DNA of 64,000 bases from Hyphococcus sp. GTDB lineage: Bacteria > Pseudomonadota > Alphaproteobacteria > Caulobacterales > Parvularculaceae. Shown in pieces: positions 27,627-36,810 of this stretch (position 1 is the stretch's first letter; each line of letters opens with the position of its first letter). Under the pieces are notes generated by a model. It ran no database searches and was not told the origin of the DNA. It saw only the letters and a program-made list of their open reading frames with translations. Both the position numbers and the translations under genes were made by a program. The stretch is taken from NCBI GenBank assembly GCA_013002535.1, contig JABDJK010000080.1, positions 1 through 64,000 of the forward strand, read 5' to 3'.

Positions 27627-28027
27627 TGGGGCTCGGAACTTTCCTTGTTAACTCTTTATAAAGGAATCTTAAAAAAGGATTAAAATAAGGATTCCCTATG
27701 GAAAGCGGGGATAATCCAGCACAGAGATAAATTCCATAGGTAAGACCAGCTTTCACCCCATAAAAACCAACATGGGAGAACTATTTCCGGAACAGCTGGA
27801 AAACACCGCTAACCATCACAAATCTCGCATGAATTTTTGCAGACCATATTCACTGCGGCTCTTGAACCTAAAGATTGATCGATATGGTGGGAAAATCCGG
27901 TGAGCAAATTTCCAGCCATACTTTTTCAATTCGACGCCGGGCGCCGAATGGGCGCCGAAGCAAAGATTTCCCGGCGCTGAAATCCGGGCTCGCGAAGATC
28001 GCTGTTTTTCCCTAAGACATCCCCAGG
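27627..28027. other. Probable chromosomal replication origin (Cori-like)
   Basis: A gene-free stretch of 401 bases between divergent hemE and ppsR, the same position as the Caulobacter origin. The left third (about 27641-27700) is strongly AT-rich. It contains a perfect TTAA-N7-TTAA CtrA box (27669-27683), a second imperfect one (27648-27662, TTAA then TAAA), two GANTC methylation sites (27664, 27690) lying in an inverted repeat (GGAATC...GATTCC), and a weak DnaA-like 9-mer TTATCCCCG on the minus strand (27706-27714). No consensus DnaA box was found, and dnaA itself is not in this window. Essential genes on both sides point away from it, as expected for leading-strand bias. Confidence 0.68.
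27669..27683. promoter_or_regulatory. CtrA-type binding site in the origin region
   Basis: TTAAAAAAGGATTAA fits the CtrA consensus TTAA-N7-TTAA exactly. In Caulobacter such boxes in Cori let phosphorylated CtrA silence replication. It lies between two GANTC (CcrM) sites. Confidence 0.65.
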
Positions 28028-28897
28028 ATGACAGACGCACAAAACGAAGAGAACGAAGTAAGTGAACGCCCGGCGCCGTTGGCGACTTATTTCCACGTAC
28101 ATCTCGTTTCAGATTCAACTGGCGAGACGCTAAACGCAATGTTGAAAGCGACGGCCTCGCAATTTGCGGCGGCAAAACCGCTGGAGCATATTTTCGCACT
28201 CGTACGTTCGCGGACGCAGATGGAAAAGACGCTTGCGGCAATCGAAGCCTCTCCCGGCATCGTTCTTTATACTGTGATTAATCCGGAATTGCGCCGGCTT
28301 TTGGAGATGCGCTGCAGTGAATTGCAAACCCCGGCGATCTCAGTGCTAGATCCGTTGATGGACGCTTTCACCGAGTATCTCGATCTTGAACAGACCCATA
28401 AAGCCGGCGCCCAACACCAGCTTGATGAGGATTACTTCCGCCGCATCGAGGCGCTTGATTACACGCTTTCCCATGACGATGGACAGATGACATGGGATCT
28501 GGAACCCGCGGATGTTGTGCTGATCGGGGTTAGCCGAACCTCGAAAACGCCGACTTGCATGTATCTCGCAAATCGCGGGATCAAGGCGGCGAATGTGCCG
28601 CTGGTGCCTACGTCGGATCCGCCAAAGGAGCTGTTTTCATTAAGAAAACCGCTCATTGTCGGATTGATAGCCGCGCCGGAACGACTGGCGCAGATCCGCA
28701 AAAGCCGCATCGGCGAGATGAATGCGGAAGGGTCGGTCGATGAATATTCCGATCTCGATGTAATTCGCGCCGAGGTGATCCGCGCTAAACGTCTATGCGC
28801 AAAACACCGCTGGCCGGTTATCGACGTTACCCGAAAATCTGTAGAGGAAACCGCCGCGGCGATTTTGACAAAACTATCTGCGAAGAAAAACCAATGA
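28028..28897 (+). CDS. ppsR: Pyruvate phosphate dikinase regulatory kinase/phosphorylase (PPSR, DUF299)
   Basis: Bifunctional ADP-dependent kinase and Pi-dependent pyrophosphorylase that switches PEP synthase or pyruvate phosphate dikinase off and on. The 289 residues show the family start FHVHLVSDSTGETLNAMLKA, then the nucleotide-binding GVSRTSKTPTCMYLANRGIKAANVPLVP around residue 160. It is the first gene to the right of the proposed origin, corresponding to the first gene of the Caulobacter map as I recall it. Its stop overlaps the start of the Maf-AroE gene as ATGA. Confidence 0.93.
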   Translation: MTDAQNEENEVSERPAPLATYFHVHLVSDSTGETLNAMLKATASQFAAAKPLEHIFALVRSRTQMEKTLAAIEASPGIVLYTVINPELRRLLEMRCSELQTPAISVLDPLMDAFTEYLDLEQTHKAGAQHQLDEDYFRRIEALDYTLSHDDGQMTWDLEPADVVLIGVSRTSKTPTCMYLANRGIKAANVPLVPTSDPPKELFSLRKPLIVGLIAAPERLAQIRKSRIGEMNAEGSVDEYSDLDVIRAEVIRAKRLCAKHRWPVIDVTRKSVEETAAAILTKLSAKKNQ

Positions 28898-30354
28898 CTG
28901 ATACCGCGAGCATTATACTGGCGTCGGGCAGCACGATCCGGGCGGAGATTTTGAGAAGCCACGGCGTCAATTTCTCCATTATCAAACCAGGTGTTGATGA
29001 GGACACCGTCAAAAAAGAATGCGCGGAACAAAATCTAGACCTTGAAACAATGGCGATGCGCCTTGCGGAAGAAAAATGCATGGCGGTGGCGCGCGATAAT
29101 CCAGGTTTTGTCATAGGGTCCGATCAAATTCTCGAATTTGAAAACCGCGCCTACGACAAACCAAACGATATGGGTGAAGCGAGGGCGCGTATCACGGAGC
29201 TTGCCGGCAAACCACATAGCTTAATCAATGCAACGGCGCTTGCCCTTGACGGAACGATTGTCTGGCGCAATTTGGCGCGACCGGTTTTGAAAATTCGCCC
29301 ACTCGAAGACGCGGAAGTTGATGCCTATATCGACGCGGCCGGGCCGGCCATACTTTCCAGCGTTGGCGCCTATCAGATTGAAACCGCGCCCGGCGCGCAG
29401 CTGTTTGAGAGTATCGCCGGCGACCGCTATGCGGTCCTTGGTCTGGCGCTATATCCGCTTTTAAAAGCAATGCGCATAAATGGCGCTTTCGGCGAAGAAA
29501 TGAAGTCGGCGAAGCCAGTATTGGCGGGTGTTCTGGGCCATCCCATCGGCCATTCGCTGTCCCCAGTCCTTCACAATTACTGGGTCAAAAGCGCCCACAT
29601 AAACGGGCACTATGTAGCGATCGACGCCGGACCGGACGAAGCCTCATTCGCCAAGGCTGCAAACGCGGCGCGCGCTCTTGGATTCGCCGGGTTAAACGTC
29701 ACAATTCCGCATAAAGAACATGCATTGGAATATGCCGATAGCGCCAGTGATCGCGCCAGGGAGATTGGCGCGGCAAATATGTTGAGTTTTCGCGATGATG
29801 GCGTCTTTGCTGACAACTCCGATAGCGCCGGGTTTGCGACACCGCTTTATGGGAAAATTCCCGATGAAAAAGTGAAGGCATTGCTCCTCGGCGCCGGCGG
29901 AGCCGCGCGAGCGATTATTCATGCCATCAGGTCTTTTGACAAAGGCGCCGAAATCACAGTCGCAAACCGCACCATAGAAAAAGCGGAAAAACTGGCGAGC
30001 GAGTTTGGCGTTGAGGTTGCTGACTGGGACGAGCGCGATGCGGCGTCGATCGATAAAAACTTACTCGTCAACACAACCAATCTCGGCATGAAAGGTGCGC
30101 CGGCGCTGGATTTTGACGTCTCAAACTTACCCGCGAAGGCTGTCGTTTATGACATTGTCTACACGCCGCTCGAAACGCCGCTGTTGCGCGACGCCGCGGC
30201 GCGCGGTCTCGCCAGCGTAAGCGGCATAGAAATGCTCGTATGGCAGGCGGTTCCGGGCTTTGAGGCCTGGTTCCGCAACCCGGCGCACCCGGTGACGGCT
30301 CAGGTCGATGAAGCCATGTGGGCGAATTTACTCACTGAGATGGAGGGCCGATAG
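28894..30354 (+). CDS. maf-aroE: Maf nucleotide pyrophosphatase fused to shikimate dehydrogenase
   Basis: One uninterrupted 486-residue frame carries two enzymes. Residues about 5-197 are a Maf/YhdE-type fold: LASGSTIRAEIL, VIGSDQILEFENRAYDKP and SVGAYQIETAPGAQLFESIAGDRYAVLGL. Residues about 209-486 are AroE: GHPIGHSLSPVLHNYW, NVTIPHKEHALEYAD with the catalytic Lys, the NADP loop LLGAGGAARAII and NRTIEKAEKLA. In relatives these are two adjacent genes, so a stop codon was lost between them. AroE reduces 3-dehydroshikimate; Maf proteins hydrolyse non-canonical nucleotides. The start is the ATG at 28894, overlapping the ppsR stop. Sequencing error is unlikely to fuse two frames so cleanly. Confidence 0.93.
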   Translation: MTDTASIILASGSTIRAEILRSHGVNFSIIKPGVDEDTVKKECAEQNLDLETMAMRLAEEKCMAVARDNPGFVIGSDQILEFENRAYDKPNDMGEARARITELAGKPHSLINATALALDGTIVWRNLARPVLKIRPLEDAEVDAYIDAAGPAILSSVGAYQIETAPGAQLFESIAGDRYAVLGLALYPLLKAMRINGAFGEEMKSAKPVLAGVLGHPIGHSLSPVLHNYWVKSAHINGHYVAIDAGPDEASFAKAANAARALGFAGLNVTIPHKEHALEYADSASDRAREIGAANMLSFRDDGVFADNSDSAGFATPLYGKIPDEKVKALLLGAGGAARAIIHAIRSFDKGAEITVANRTIEKAEKLASEFGVEVADWDERDAASIDKNLLVNTTNLGMKGAPALDFDVSNLPAKAVVYDIVYTPLETPLLRDAAARGLASVSGIEMLVWQAVPGFEAWFRNPAHPVTAQVDEAMWANLLTEMEGR

Positions 30355-30357
30355 CCC

Positions 30358-30972
30358 ATGATCACTGTCGGTCTTACCGGTTCCATCGGCATGGGGAAGT
30401 CTACGGCGTCGCAAATGTTTGCCGAGTTGGGTGCGGCTGTCTGGAGCGCTGATGCAGCAGTCCATCGTCTTTATGGCAAAGACGGGGCGGCGCTCGGCGC
30501 CATTGAAAAATTGTTTCCGGGTGTTGTTGGCGAAGACGGCGTAGATCGCACGGCGCTCGCAAAAATCGTATTATCGGATCCGGAAAAACTTCGTGCGCTG
30601 GAAGCGGTGGTGCATCCGCTTGTCGGAAAAGACCGTGCGGAATTTATTCAGGCGGCGGCGCATGCTGGCGCGCCTATGGTGGTTCTGGATATCCCGCTAT
30701 TATTCGAGAATGCATCGGATGAATATTTTGATTTCATTGTCGTCGTCTCAGCGCAAGCTTCGGTGCAGCGCGAACGCGTTCTCGCCCGTCCCGGCATGAG
30801 CGAAGAAAAACTGGACGCGATTTTAGCACAGCAAATGCCTGACGCGGAAAAGCGCGAGCGCGCTGATTTCGTCGTGAGCACGGATCGCTCGCTCGACGAG
30901 ACCCGTGCGGAAATCGAGCAGATTTTTAATTCGCTGGCCGGCCGAAGCTCTTCCGACTCTTCAGAAAATTAG
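30358..30972 (+). CDS. coaE: Dephospho-CoA kinase
   Basis: Last enzyme of coenzyme A synthesis, phosphorylating the 3-prime hydroxyl of dephospho-CoA. The P-loop GLTGSIGMGKSTASQMFAELG is at the N-terminus, SADAAVHRLY follows, and the ligand region VLDIPLLFENASDEYFD and the R-rich lid (REREVLAR-like QRERVLARPGM) are present. The 204 residues are standard, with an unusual Ser-rich tail overlapping the convergent hydrolase gene by 47 bp. It starts 4 bp after maf-aroE. dnaQ, usual next gene in relatives, is absent. Confidence 0.95.
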   Translation: MITVGLTGSIGMGKSTASQMFAELGAAVWSADAAVHRLYGKDGAALGAIEKLFPGVVGEDGVDRTALAKIVLSDPEKLRALEAVVHPLVGKDRAEFIQAAAHAGAPMVVLDIPLLFENASDEYFDFIVVVSAQASVQRERVLARPGMSEEKLDAILAQQMPDAEKRERADFVVSTDRSLDETRAEIEQIFNSLAGRSSSDSSEN

Positions 30973-31801
30973 CATACCGGGTTTTCGCGTCGACAAACGC
31001 TTCCGGGCTATGCCAATGCTGCCAATCCGGCTCGATGAACGGGTCATCAAAGGCATGCTCCGTTTCCGGATAAATTGTTATATCGATTGGCCGGCCGTCT
31101 CGCTTTTCAGTCTCAAAATAGGTGATGCATTCCTCCGCATCGACCATGCTGTCCTCGCCGGCGATCAGCGCCAGCGTCGGCGGCGCCTCTCGCCATTGCC
31201 GGAACCGGGACAATGTACCAAGGCCACAATAGGGATAAACCAGAATTGCGCCGGAAATTTTGTGCGAGGTCGCGGGCCAGTTTGTCAGCCCGGCCGGGCC
31301 CTTCCCGCGTTGATCCATGGTCAAGTAATCCATGACTGACCAGGCGCCGTGCGACCAGCCAGCGAGAATGATCTGTGTAGGATCAAGTTCCGGGTTCCGC
31401 ACAGCAATTTCCACCGCCGCCATAATATCGCCGGCGCGCTCTTGACCGACCAATCGCTTGCCGCCGCAAACCGCCTCCACGGCCTCCGGGCGCGACATGC
31501 CGCGCGGGCCGACACTGTCAACGATCAGTGCGGCGAAGCCTGCGTCATTGGCGATATCCGCCCACTGCGCCTGAAATGGCGGTCTGATCCCGGCGCACCC
31601 GTGAAATTGAATGACCACCGGAAAAGGCCCCGCGCCATCTGGCAAGCGCAATTCCATCGCGGGTTCAATCAACGCTACGCGGTCATCAAAACTCGCCGCT
31701 GGCGTCGCGGCGCTGTAGAGCGATAGATAAAGCGGTTCAATGCGCCAAAAAACGACAAGCGCCGCCGCAATAATTGAACCAATAATCGCCCAGCGTTTCA
31801 T
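30926..31801 (-). CDS. Alpha/beta hydrolase, dienelactone-hydrolase type
   Basis: A 291-residue protein with an N-terminal membrane anchor or uncleaved signal (about 4-20, WAIIGSIIAAALVVFW) and a periplasm-facing alpha/beta hydrolase domain. FPVVIQFHGCAGIRPPF gives the oxyanion-hole His-Gly, GWSHGAWSVMDYL the nucleophile elbow, IAGEDSMVDAEEC the acid and EHAFDDPF the catalytic His. Such DLH-like proteins act on esters or lactones; the substrate is unknown. Its 3-prime end overlaps coaE by 47 bp. The adenosine kinase gene upstream on the same strand is 10 bp away, so they may be cotranscribed. Confidence 0.83.
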   Translation of the reverse strand: MKRWAIIGSIIAAALVVFWRIEPLYLSLYSAATPAASFDDRVALIEPAMELRLPDGAGPFPVVIQFHGCAGIRPPFQAQWADIANDAGFAALIVDSVGPRGMSRPEAVEAVCGGKRLVGQERAGDIMAAVEIAVRNPELDPTQIILAGWSHGAWSVMDYLTMDQRGKGPAGLTNWPATSHKISGAILVYPYCGLGTLSRFRQWREAPPTLALIAGEDSMVDAEECITYFETEKRDGRPIDITIYPETEHAFDDPFIEPDWQHWHSPEAFVDAKTRYANFLKSRKSFGRPAN

Positions 31802-31811
31802 CGTTTCACTT

Positions 31812-32810
31812 TCAAAGGAGGCCGGCGTTTGACGCTAACGCTTTGAGTGATTGTGCCGGCCGGGCGCCAAAATGGCTGATCACTTCACTGGCGCACAGCG
31901 ACCCCAGGCCGCCAGCTTTCGCCAGATCCGCGCCTTTCGCCAGACCAAAGAGCAGCCCCGCCGCATAAGCATCGCCCGCGCCGGTCGTGTCTTGAAGTTG
32001 ATCGGGGCCGATTGCATCAACCTTCACCGTGTCGCCGTCTAGCGGAATAAGAACAGACCCTTTTTCGGACATAGTGATCGCGGTGAGCGGACATAGCCCG
32101 CGCGCCTTTTCAATCGCCGCGTCGATGTCATCGGTTTCAAAAAGCGCCTTCGCTTCATCCTCATTGGCGAGGAGAATATCGACGCGCGCGCCGATGAAGT
32201 CGTGCAAGACCTCAAACTGCCGCTCAACAACACTGGCGTCAGAAAGCGTTAGCGCGGTGCGTTTACCGTTGTCGCGAGCGACCTCACAGGCGTGCAAAAA
32301 GCCGTCGCGCGCATCGGGCTGCTCGAAAAGATAGCCCTCGAAAAATGTAATTTCCGCGCGCTTGATTTGAGCCGGATCAATATCGTCCGGCGTCACAAAG
32401 CCTGCCGCCCCAAGATAGGTGGACATCGACCGCTGGGCGTCGGGCGTCACATTAACAAGACAGCGCCCGGTTCCAGGACCGTCGGGCATCGGTTTGGTAT
32501 CGAATTCAACGCCCATGGCGCGCAGATCATGGCGAAAAACTTCGCCAAGGGCGTCGTCAGCGACTTTGCCGACAAACCCGCCCTTGCCGCCTAATGACGC
32601 AACACAAGCGATAGAATTCGCAGCCGAACCGCCAGAGATTTCGACCGCCGCCGCCATATCGGCGTAGATTTTTGTCGCCTGTTCCTCGTCGATTAGGATC
32701 ATGCCGCCCTTTGGAATGTCATGGGTCTTCAGCAGCGTGTCATCGGCTTTTGCAAGAACATCGACAATGGCGTTGCCGACGCCGAGAACGTCCAGCTTAT
32801 GATCGGGCAT
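31812..32810 (-). CDS. PfkB-family adenosine kinase
   Basis: Cytosolic sugar/nucleoside kinase (332 residues). The N-terminal GNAIVDVLAKADDTLL, ISGGSAANSIACVASLGGKGGFVGKV substrate-lid region, and the PfkB signature DTTGAGDAYAAGLLFGLAKGA with catalytic Asp are all visible. The YLGAAGFV segment with N-terminal GGMILID matches the alphaproteobacterial adenosine kinase subgroup, which salvages adenosine to AMP; ribokinase-like specificity cannot be excluded. Two CTTATAAG palindromes lie about 46-68 bp upstream of the start. It probably heads a two-gene unit with the hydrolase. Confidence 0.87.
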   Translation of the reverse strand: MPDHKLDVLGVGNAIVDVLAKADDTLLKTHDIPKGGMILIDEEQATKIYADMAAAVEISGGSAANSIACVASLGGKGGFVGKVADDALGEVFRHDLRAMGVEFDTKPMPDGPGTGRCLVNVTPDAQRSMSTYLGAAGFVTPDDIDPAQIKRAEITFFEGYLFEQPDARDGFLHACEVARDNGKRTALTLSDASVVERQFEVLHDFIGARVDILLANEDEAKALFETDDIDAAIEKARGLCPLTAITMSEKGSVLIPLDGDTVKVDAIGPDQLQDTTGAGDAYAAGLLFGLAKGADLAKAGGLGSLCASEVISHFGARPAQSLKALASNAGLL

Positions 32811-32855
32811 GTTTGTTCATTCCTCACTTGGGCGCGGGGCCTTGGGGTTCGCGCG

Positions 32856-32878
32856 CTTATAAGTAGGCTGCTTATAAG
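32856..32878. promoter_or_regulatory. Paired CTTATAAG palindromes upstream of adenosine kinase
   Basis: Two copies of the self-complementary octamer CTTATAAG start 15 bp apart (32856-32863 and 32871-32878) within an inverted GCGCTTATAAG / CTTATAAGGCGC arrangement. They lie between divergent adenosine kinase and lipoprotein genes and may be an operator or paired minus-10 elements; no regulator is identified. Confidence 0.4.
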
Positions 32879-32949
32879 GCGCAAGCCGGGCGGCAGATGG
32901 AGAAACGGAAAGGGTTGCGCATGCGCCAAATTGTAATAGGGGTTTTGCC

Positions 32950-33324
32950 ATGAACAATGAGTTTGGAATCCGAACAAAGCTTGCGGCGATCATCTTCGGT
33001 CTCGGCGCAGCGGGTTGCGCCAGCACGTCCGCGCCGGTCAGTACGGCGCCACTTGCGCCGTTAACCCCCGCCGCGCCAGCCTATGCCCTTGACGAATTTG
33101 AAAATGCGTCCGCTGCCGACCTAGATCGCCTGCTGGGCCCGCCTGCGTTGACACGGCGCGAGGGCGCCGGCGAGTTTCGCCGCTACAGCCTGTCGACCTG
33201 CAACCTGATTATTATTCTTTATCCGGATGAAAACGGACGGTCGCGGGTCGCAGAAATCGATGCCGCGCCCCGCAGGGCCGATGATGAAAAACCGACCGCT
33301 GATGAGTGCCTCGCGAACGGCTAG
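32950..33324 (+). CDS. Small lipoprotein of unknown function
   Basis: A 124-residue predicted lipoprotein: [14 protein letters not shown] is a good lipobox. A proline/alanine-rich spacer follows, then a small domain with [23 protein letters not shown] and [13 protein letters not shown], reminiscent of SmpA/OmlA-like or Rv-type small beta domains in which the G-x-P motif sits before an Arg-rich turn. That resemblance is weak. Its stop (TAG) shares the palindrome CTAG with the convergent stop of the AmpG-like gene. Confidence 0.65.
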
Positions 33325-34673
33325 CCGCTGTCAGGTTTGGCGTCAGTTTTTTCATCCGTCGCATGAGCGACGCCCATTTTCTTTTCCGTGTGGCCTAGAA
33401 AGAAGACCAGGATTGCGGCGGGAATGCCGACGACGGCGGTGATCACGAAGAACCAGAAAAACCCGACGCCTTCGACCATAAAACCGGAAAATCCGCCGAC
33501 AAATTTGCCCGGCAGCGCATAAAATGAACTGAACAAGGCATATTGCGTCGCCGTGAATGCAGTATTGGTAAGGCTCGACATATAGGCGATGAGGATCGTG
33601 CCGGCGGCGCCGTAAGCGATATTGTCAATCACGACAGCAAACGCCAACCCGCCAGCGGTGGCGTCGGAAATCGCCAGCCAACTATAAATCAAATTGGTCA
33701 GCGCCTGGGACAAAACGCCGATCAACAGGGCTGCGCGTATGTTCAGTCCTGCAACGATAACGCCGCCCAGGAATACGCCGAAGAGCGTTGCAAATAATCC
33801 CGCGCCGGACCGGATCGCACCGATGGTGGTCTTGTCGTAGCCAAGATCAACATAAAGCGGGCCGGTCATATAGCCCATCAAGAAATCAGGAATTCGAAAG
33901 AGCGCAATGAAAAGAAGGATCACCAGCCCGTGGACGCCAAAGCGCGAAAAGAAGTCGCGAAACGGTCCGACGACCGATTTCGACATAGTCTGCGCGACCG
34001 ACAATCGCGGCGGCGGGACATACTCGCGTATCTCTACTTTTGGGGCGAAAAGCGCGGTAAGCAAACCGATGCCCATCAACAACGCCATAAACTGGTACGC
34101 CGCCGGCCAATTGACATTGTCGGCGACGATGAGCGCGCCGGCGCCGGCAACCATAATCGCGACGCGGTATCCATATTGATACATCGCCGCCATGACACCC
34201 TGTTCGGCGTCGCTCGCAGCCTCGATGCGCCACGCGTCAATGGCAATGTCCTGGGTCGCTGCAGCGAACGCCATGGCGATAGCGACAAGCGCAACATATA
34301 AAAGGCTTTTTGACGGGTCAGCGAATGACATCGCGACGAGAGTCAACGCAATACCGATCTGCGCTGCGGCCATCCAGGCGCGCCGCCGGCCGATCATTTT
34401 TTCCAAGAATGGTATGGGCATACGGTCGACGACCGGCGCCCACAAAAATTTAAACGTAAAGGCAAAACCGGTCCATGCGAACAAACCAATCTCACCCTTG
34501 CTGACGCCGGCTTCAGCCAGCCACAGCGACAGGTTTTGGTAGATCATGTAAAATGGCAGCCCGGCGGAAAAACCGAGAAGCAACATGACGATCGCCCGCG
34601 GACGCATATAGGCGCTGAGCGAGGAGGCGATCGAAGACGGTCCGGCGGTGTCGGGTTTTGCGGTGTCAGTCAT
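33321..34673 (-). CDS. AmpG-like major-facilitator permease
   Basis: Inner-membrane transporter (450 residues, about twelve helices). The opening [21 protein letters not shown], the [26 protein letters not shown] loop and [14 protein letters not shown] are typical of AmpG, which brings GlcNAc-anhydroMurNAc-peptides from cell-wall turnover into the cytoplasm. In several alphaproteobacteria such paralogues lack linked beta-lactamase genes; none is present here either. The gene is monocistronic and its terminal CTAG overlaps the convergent lipoprotein stop. Confidence 0.87.
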
Positions 34674-34735
34674 TTCGACTGCTTAAGCGCGTTCTTTGGC
34701 TGAATAAAGGCGCAATGCGACAGGTCGCGCGGTTG

Positions 34736-36667
34736 CTACGACGCTTCGGAAAAGCTCGACCGGGAACCGCCCCAATTGTCCAACATTGCCGTTAGATCGT
34801 CAGGCTCAAACGGCTTGGAGATAAAATCGTCCATGCCGGCCGCCATGCATTTTTGACGGTCTGACGCCATGGCGTTAGCGGTAAGCGCAACGATAGGGAC
34901 ATAGGCCCGCTCGCCGGAAAGTTTGCGGATTTGCCGGGCAGCTTCAAGGCCGTCAACCTCGGGCATGTGCATATCCATAAGGACAATGTCATAATCGTCC
35001 CGCTGGAGCGCAGCGACGGCTTCGCCGCCATTGCGTGCAACATCGACCGTGTGGCCTGCGCGCTCGATGATCGCTGTCGCTAGCACGGCGTTGATCTGAT
35101 TGTCTTCGGCCAGAAGGATATGGAATTTGCCGTTTTGATTTGGGGGCCGTTTGGCTGGTTGTTGCGATTCTGGCTTTCCGGAGTCAACAGGAGACGAGGT
35201 CGCCTCATTGCTGTCAGCGAAGACTTCCGCCTTTGCCAGCTTCACGTCGCCGCTAATTTGTTCGTACAAAGAAGACTGACGAATAGGCTTGATGAAATAG
35301 CCGTCGAAGCCGGCCTTGCGCAATTCAACAAGTCTATTCCGGGCTTTCGGCGATAACATCACAAATGAACGATCAGGCTTTTGTGTCAGCGCCGCGTTAC
35401 CTTCGTTGGCGATATAAATGTCGCAGAGCAGCACCGCGTTTTCATGTTTGTCGATCGCTTCTATCGCTTGCGTTGCGGTTTCGGTCAGAACAATTGTTTC
35501 GACGCCGATGGCGGAGAGCTGCAATTCCAGGCTGCGCGCCAAAACTTCCGAACGCGTGGCGACAATAACCGGCGCGTCGATCTTCTTGCGATCGTCCGCG
35601 GTGTCGACGTCAAAGTCGACGGTCATTTCAAATGAAAAGACGCTGCCGCGGCCAACTTCGCTCTCAATGACGATATCGCTGTTCATCGCGCGAACAATGC
35701 GCCGGGCAATCGCCAACCCGAGACCGGTGCCCTCTTTTTTCTTTTCCGTATCGCCGTCGGCTTGCGAGAATTCCTCAAATATTGACGCTTTCATGTCATC
35801 CGGAATGCCGATGCCGGTGTCGCGAATGTCCATGCGCAAAGTGGCGCCGACATCATCTGTATGCAGAAGGTGCGCCTCAAGCGCGACCCCGCCAGCATCG
35901 GTGAACTTGACGGCGTTGCCCGCCAAATTGATCAACACCTGACGCAAGCGTGACTCATCGCCAAACAGCTTGCGCGGTATCGCCTCGTCAATATAGCCGG
36001 AAATTTCAATGCCCTTGTCGGCGGCGCGCGGCGACAACAACTCAACCACGCCTTGCACCAGCGCGTGTGGGCTGAAGGGCTGTTCATCAAGCTCGATTTT
36101 GCCGGCTTCAATTTTTGCAAAATCGAGAACGTCATTGATGAGCGCCAAAAGGGCGACGCCGGACTCGCGGACCGATTCCGCATAGGCGCGCTGGTCCGGC
36201 GCAAGCGACGTATCGAGCAACAGGCCGGTCATGCCGAGAATTCCGTTGAGCGGCGTGCGCATTTCATGGCTCATTGTAGCGAGAAACCGCATCTCAGCGC
36301 CCGAATCTTTAGAGCGTTCGGAGCCTTCCGTCGGCCCCGCTTCGGGCCGGGTCTGGCGCTCCACCGCGTCGGCGTTCGCGGCGCCATTGCCGCCGATTGA
36401 TCGGCCGGCGTAAAGACGCTCTCCGCCGTCAAGCGGCGTCTCGGACCATTCAATTGTCAGGGTGCGGCCGTTTGCGTTGGCTTTGGTGCGATAATTTGAT
36501 CTGGCGCTGTTTTTGCCACCGGGGCAAAACGGCATGCCGAGAAATTTTTCAACGGGCGCGGCAAACAGGTCAGCAAATGATCTTGAAACAAAACGAATGT
36601 GATCGTCGCTGTCGCACAAAACGACCAGCTCACCAGGATCAATTCCTTCCGCACCGGTATTTTCCAT
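34736..36667 (-). CDS. Hybrid sensor histidine kinase with two receiver domains, one degenerate
   Basis: A 643-residue cytosolic kinase without membrane helices. A PAS-like domain (about 12-90) is followed by the HisKA box [19 protein letters not shown] with His134, then the ATPase with N box [21 protein letters not shown] and GTGLGLAIA. The first receiver (about 370-480) keeps LLCDIYI and a Lys-Pro but its acidic pair is replaced (VIVATRSE), so it is probably not phosphorylated in the normal way. The second receiver (about 515-635) is canonical: [31 protein letters not shown]. There is no cognate regulator next door. It resembles stalk/cell-cycle-type hybrid kinases in layout, but the pathway is unknown. 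Confidence 0.92.
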   Translation of the reverse strand: MENTGAEGIDPGELVVLCDSDDHIRFVSRSFADLFAAPVEKFLGMPFCPGGKNSARSNYRTKANANGRTLTIEWSETPLDGGERLYAGRSIGGNGAANADAVERQTRPEAGPTEGSERSKDSGAEMRFLATMSHEMRTPLNGILGMTGLLLDTSLAPDQRAYAESVRESGVALLALINDVLDFAKIEAGKIELDEQPFSPHALVQGVVELLSPRAADKGIEISGYIDEAIPRKLFGDESRLRQVLINLAGNAVKFTDAGGVALEAHLLHTDDVGATLRMDIRDTGIGIPDDMKASIFEEFSQADGDTEKKKEGTGLGLAIARRIVRAMNSDIVIESEVGRGSVFSFEMTVDFDVDTADDRKKIDAPVIVATRSEVLARSLELQLSAIGVETIVLTETATQAIEAIDKHENAVLLCDIYIANEGNAALTQKPDRSFVMLSPKARNRLVELRKAGFDGYFIKPIRQSSLYEQISGDVKLAKAEVFADSNEATSSPVDSGKPESQQPAKRPPNQNGKFHILLAEDNQINAVLATAIIERAGHTVDVARNGGEAVAALQRDDYDIVLMDMHMPEVDGLEAARQIRKLSGERAYVPIVALTANAMASDRQKCMAAGMDDFISKPFEPDDLTAMLDNWGGSRSSFSEAS

Positions 36668-36810
36668 TCACCGCCATCCCCTGACATCCGCGGCTAATAT
36701 GGCGTTTTTGCTTTGAAAAATGGTTTAGAGGCGTGGTTAAACTTGAAGTTAAAAAGCCGCGTTTCGTTGATGTTTTTCGGCGGGCGTATTGTTAACGACG
36801 CCCGGTTTGC

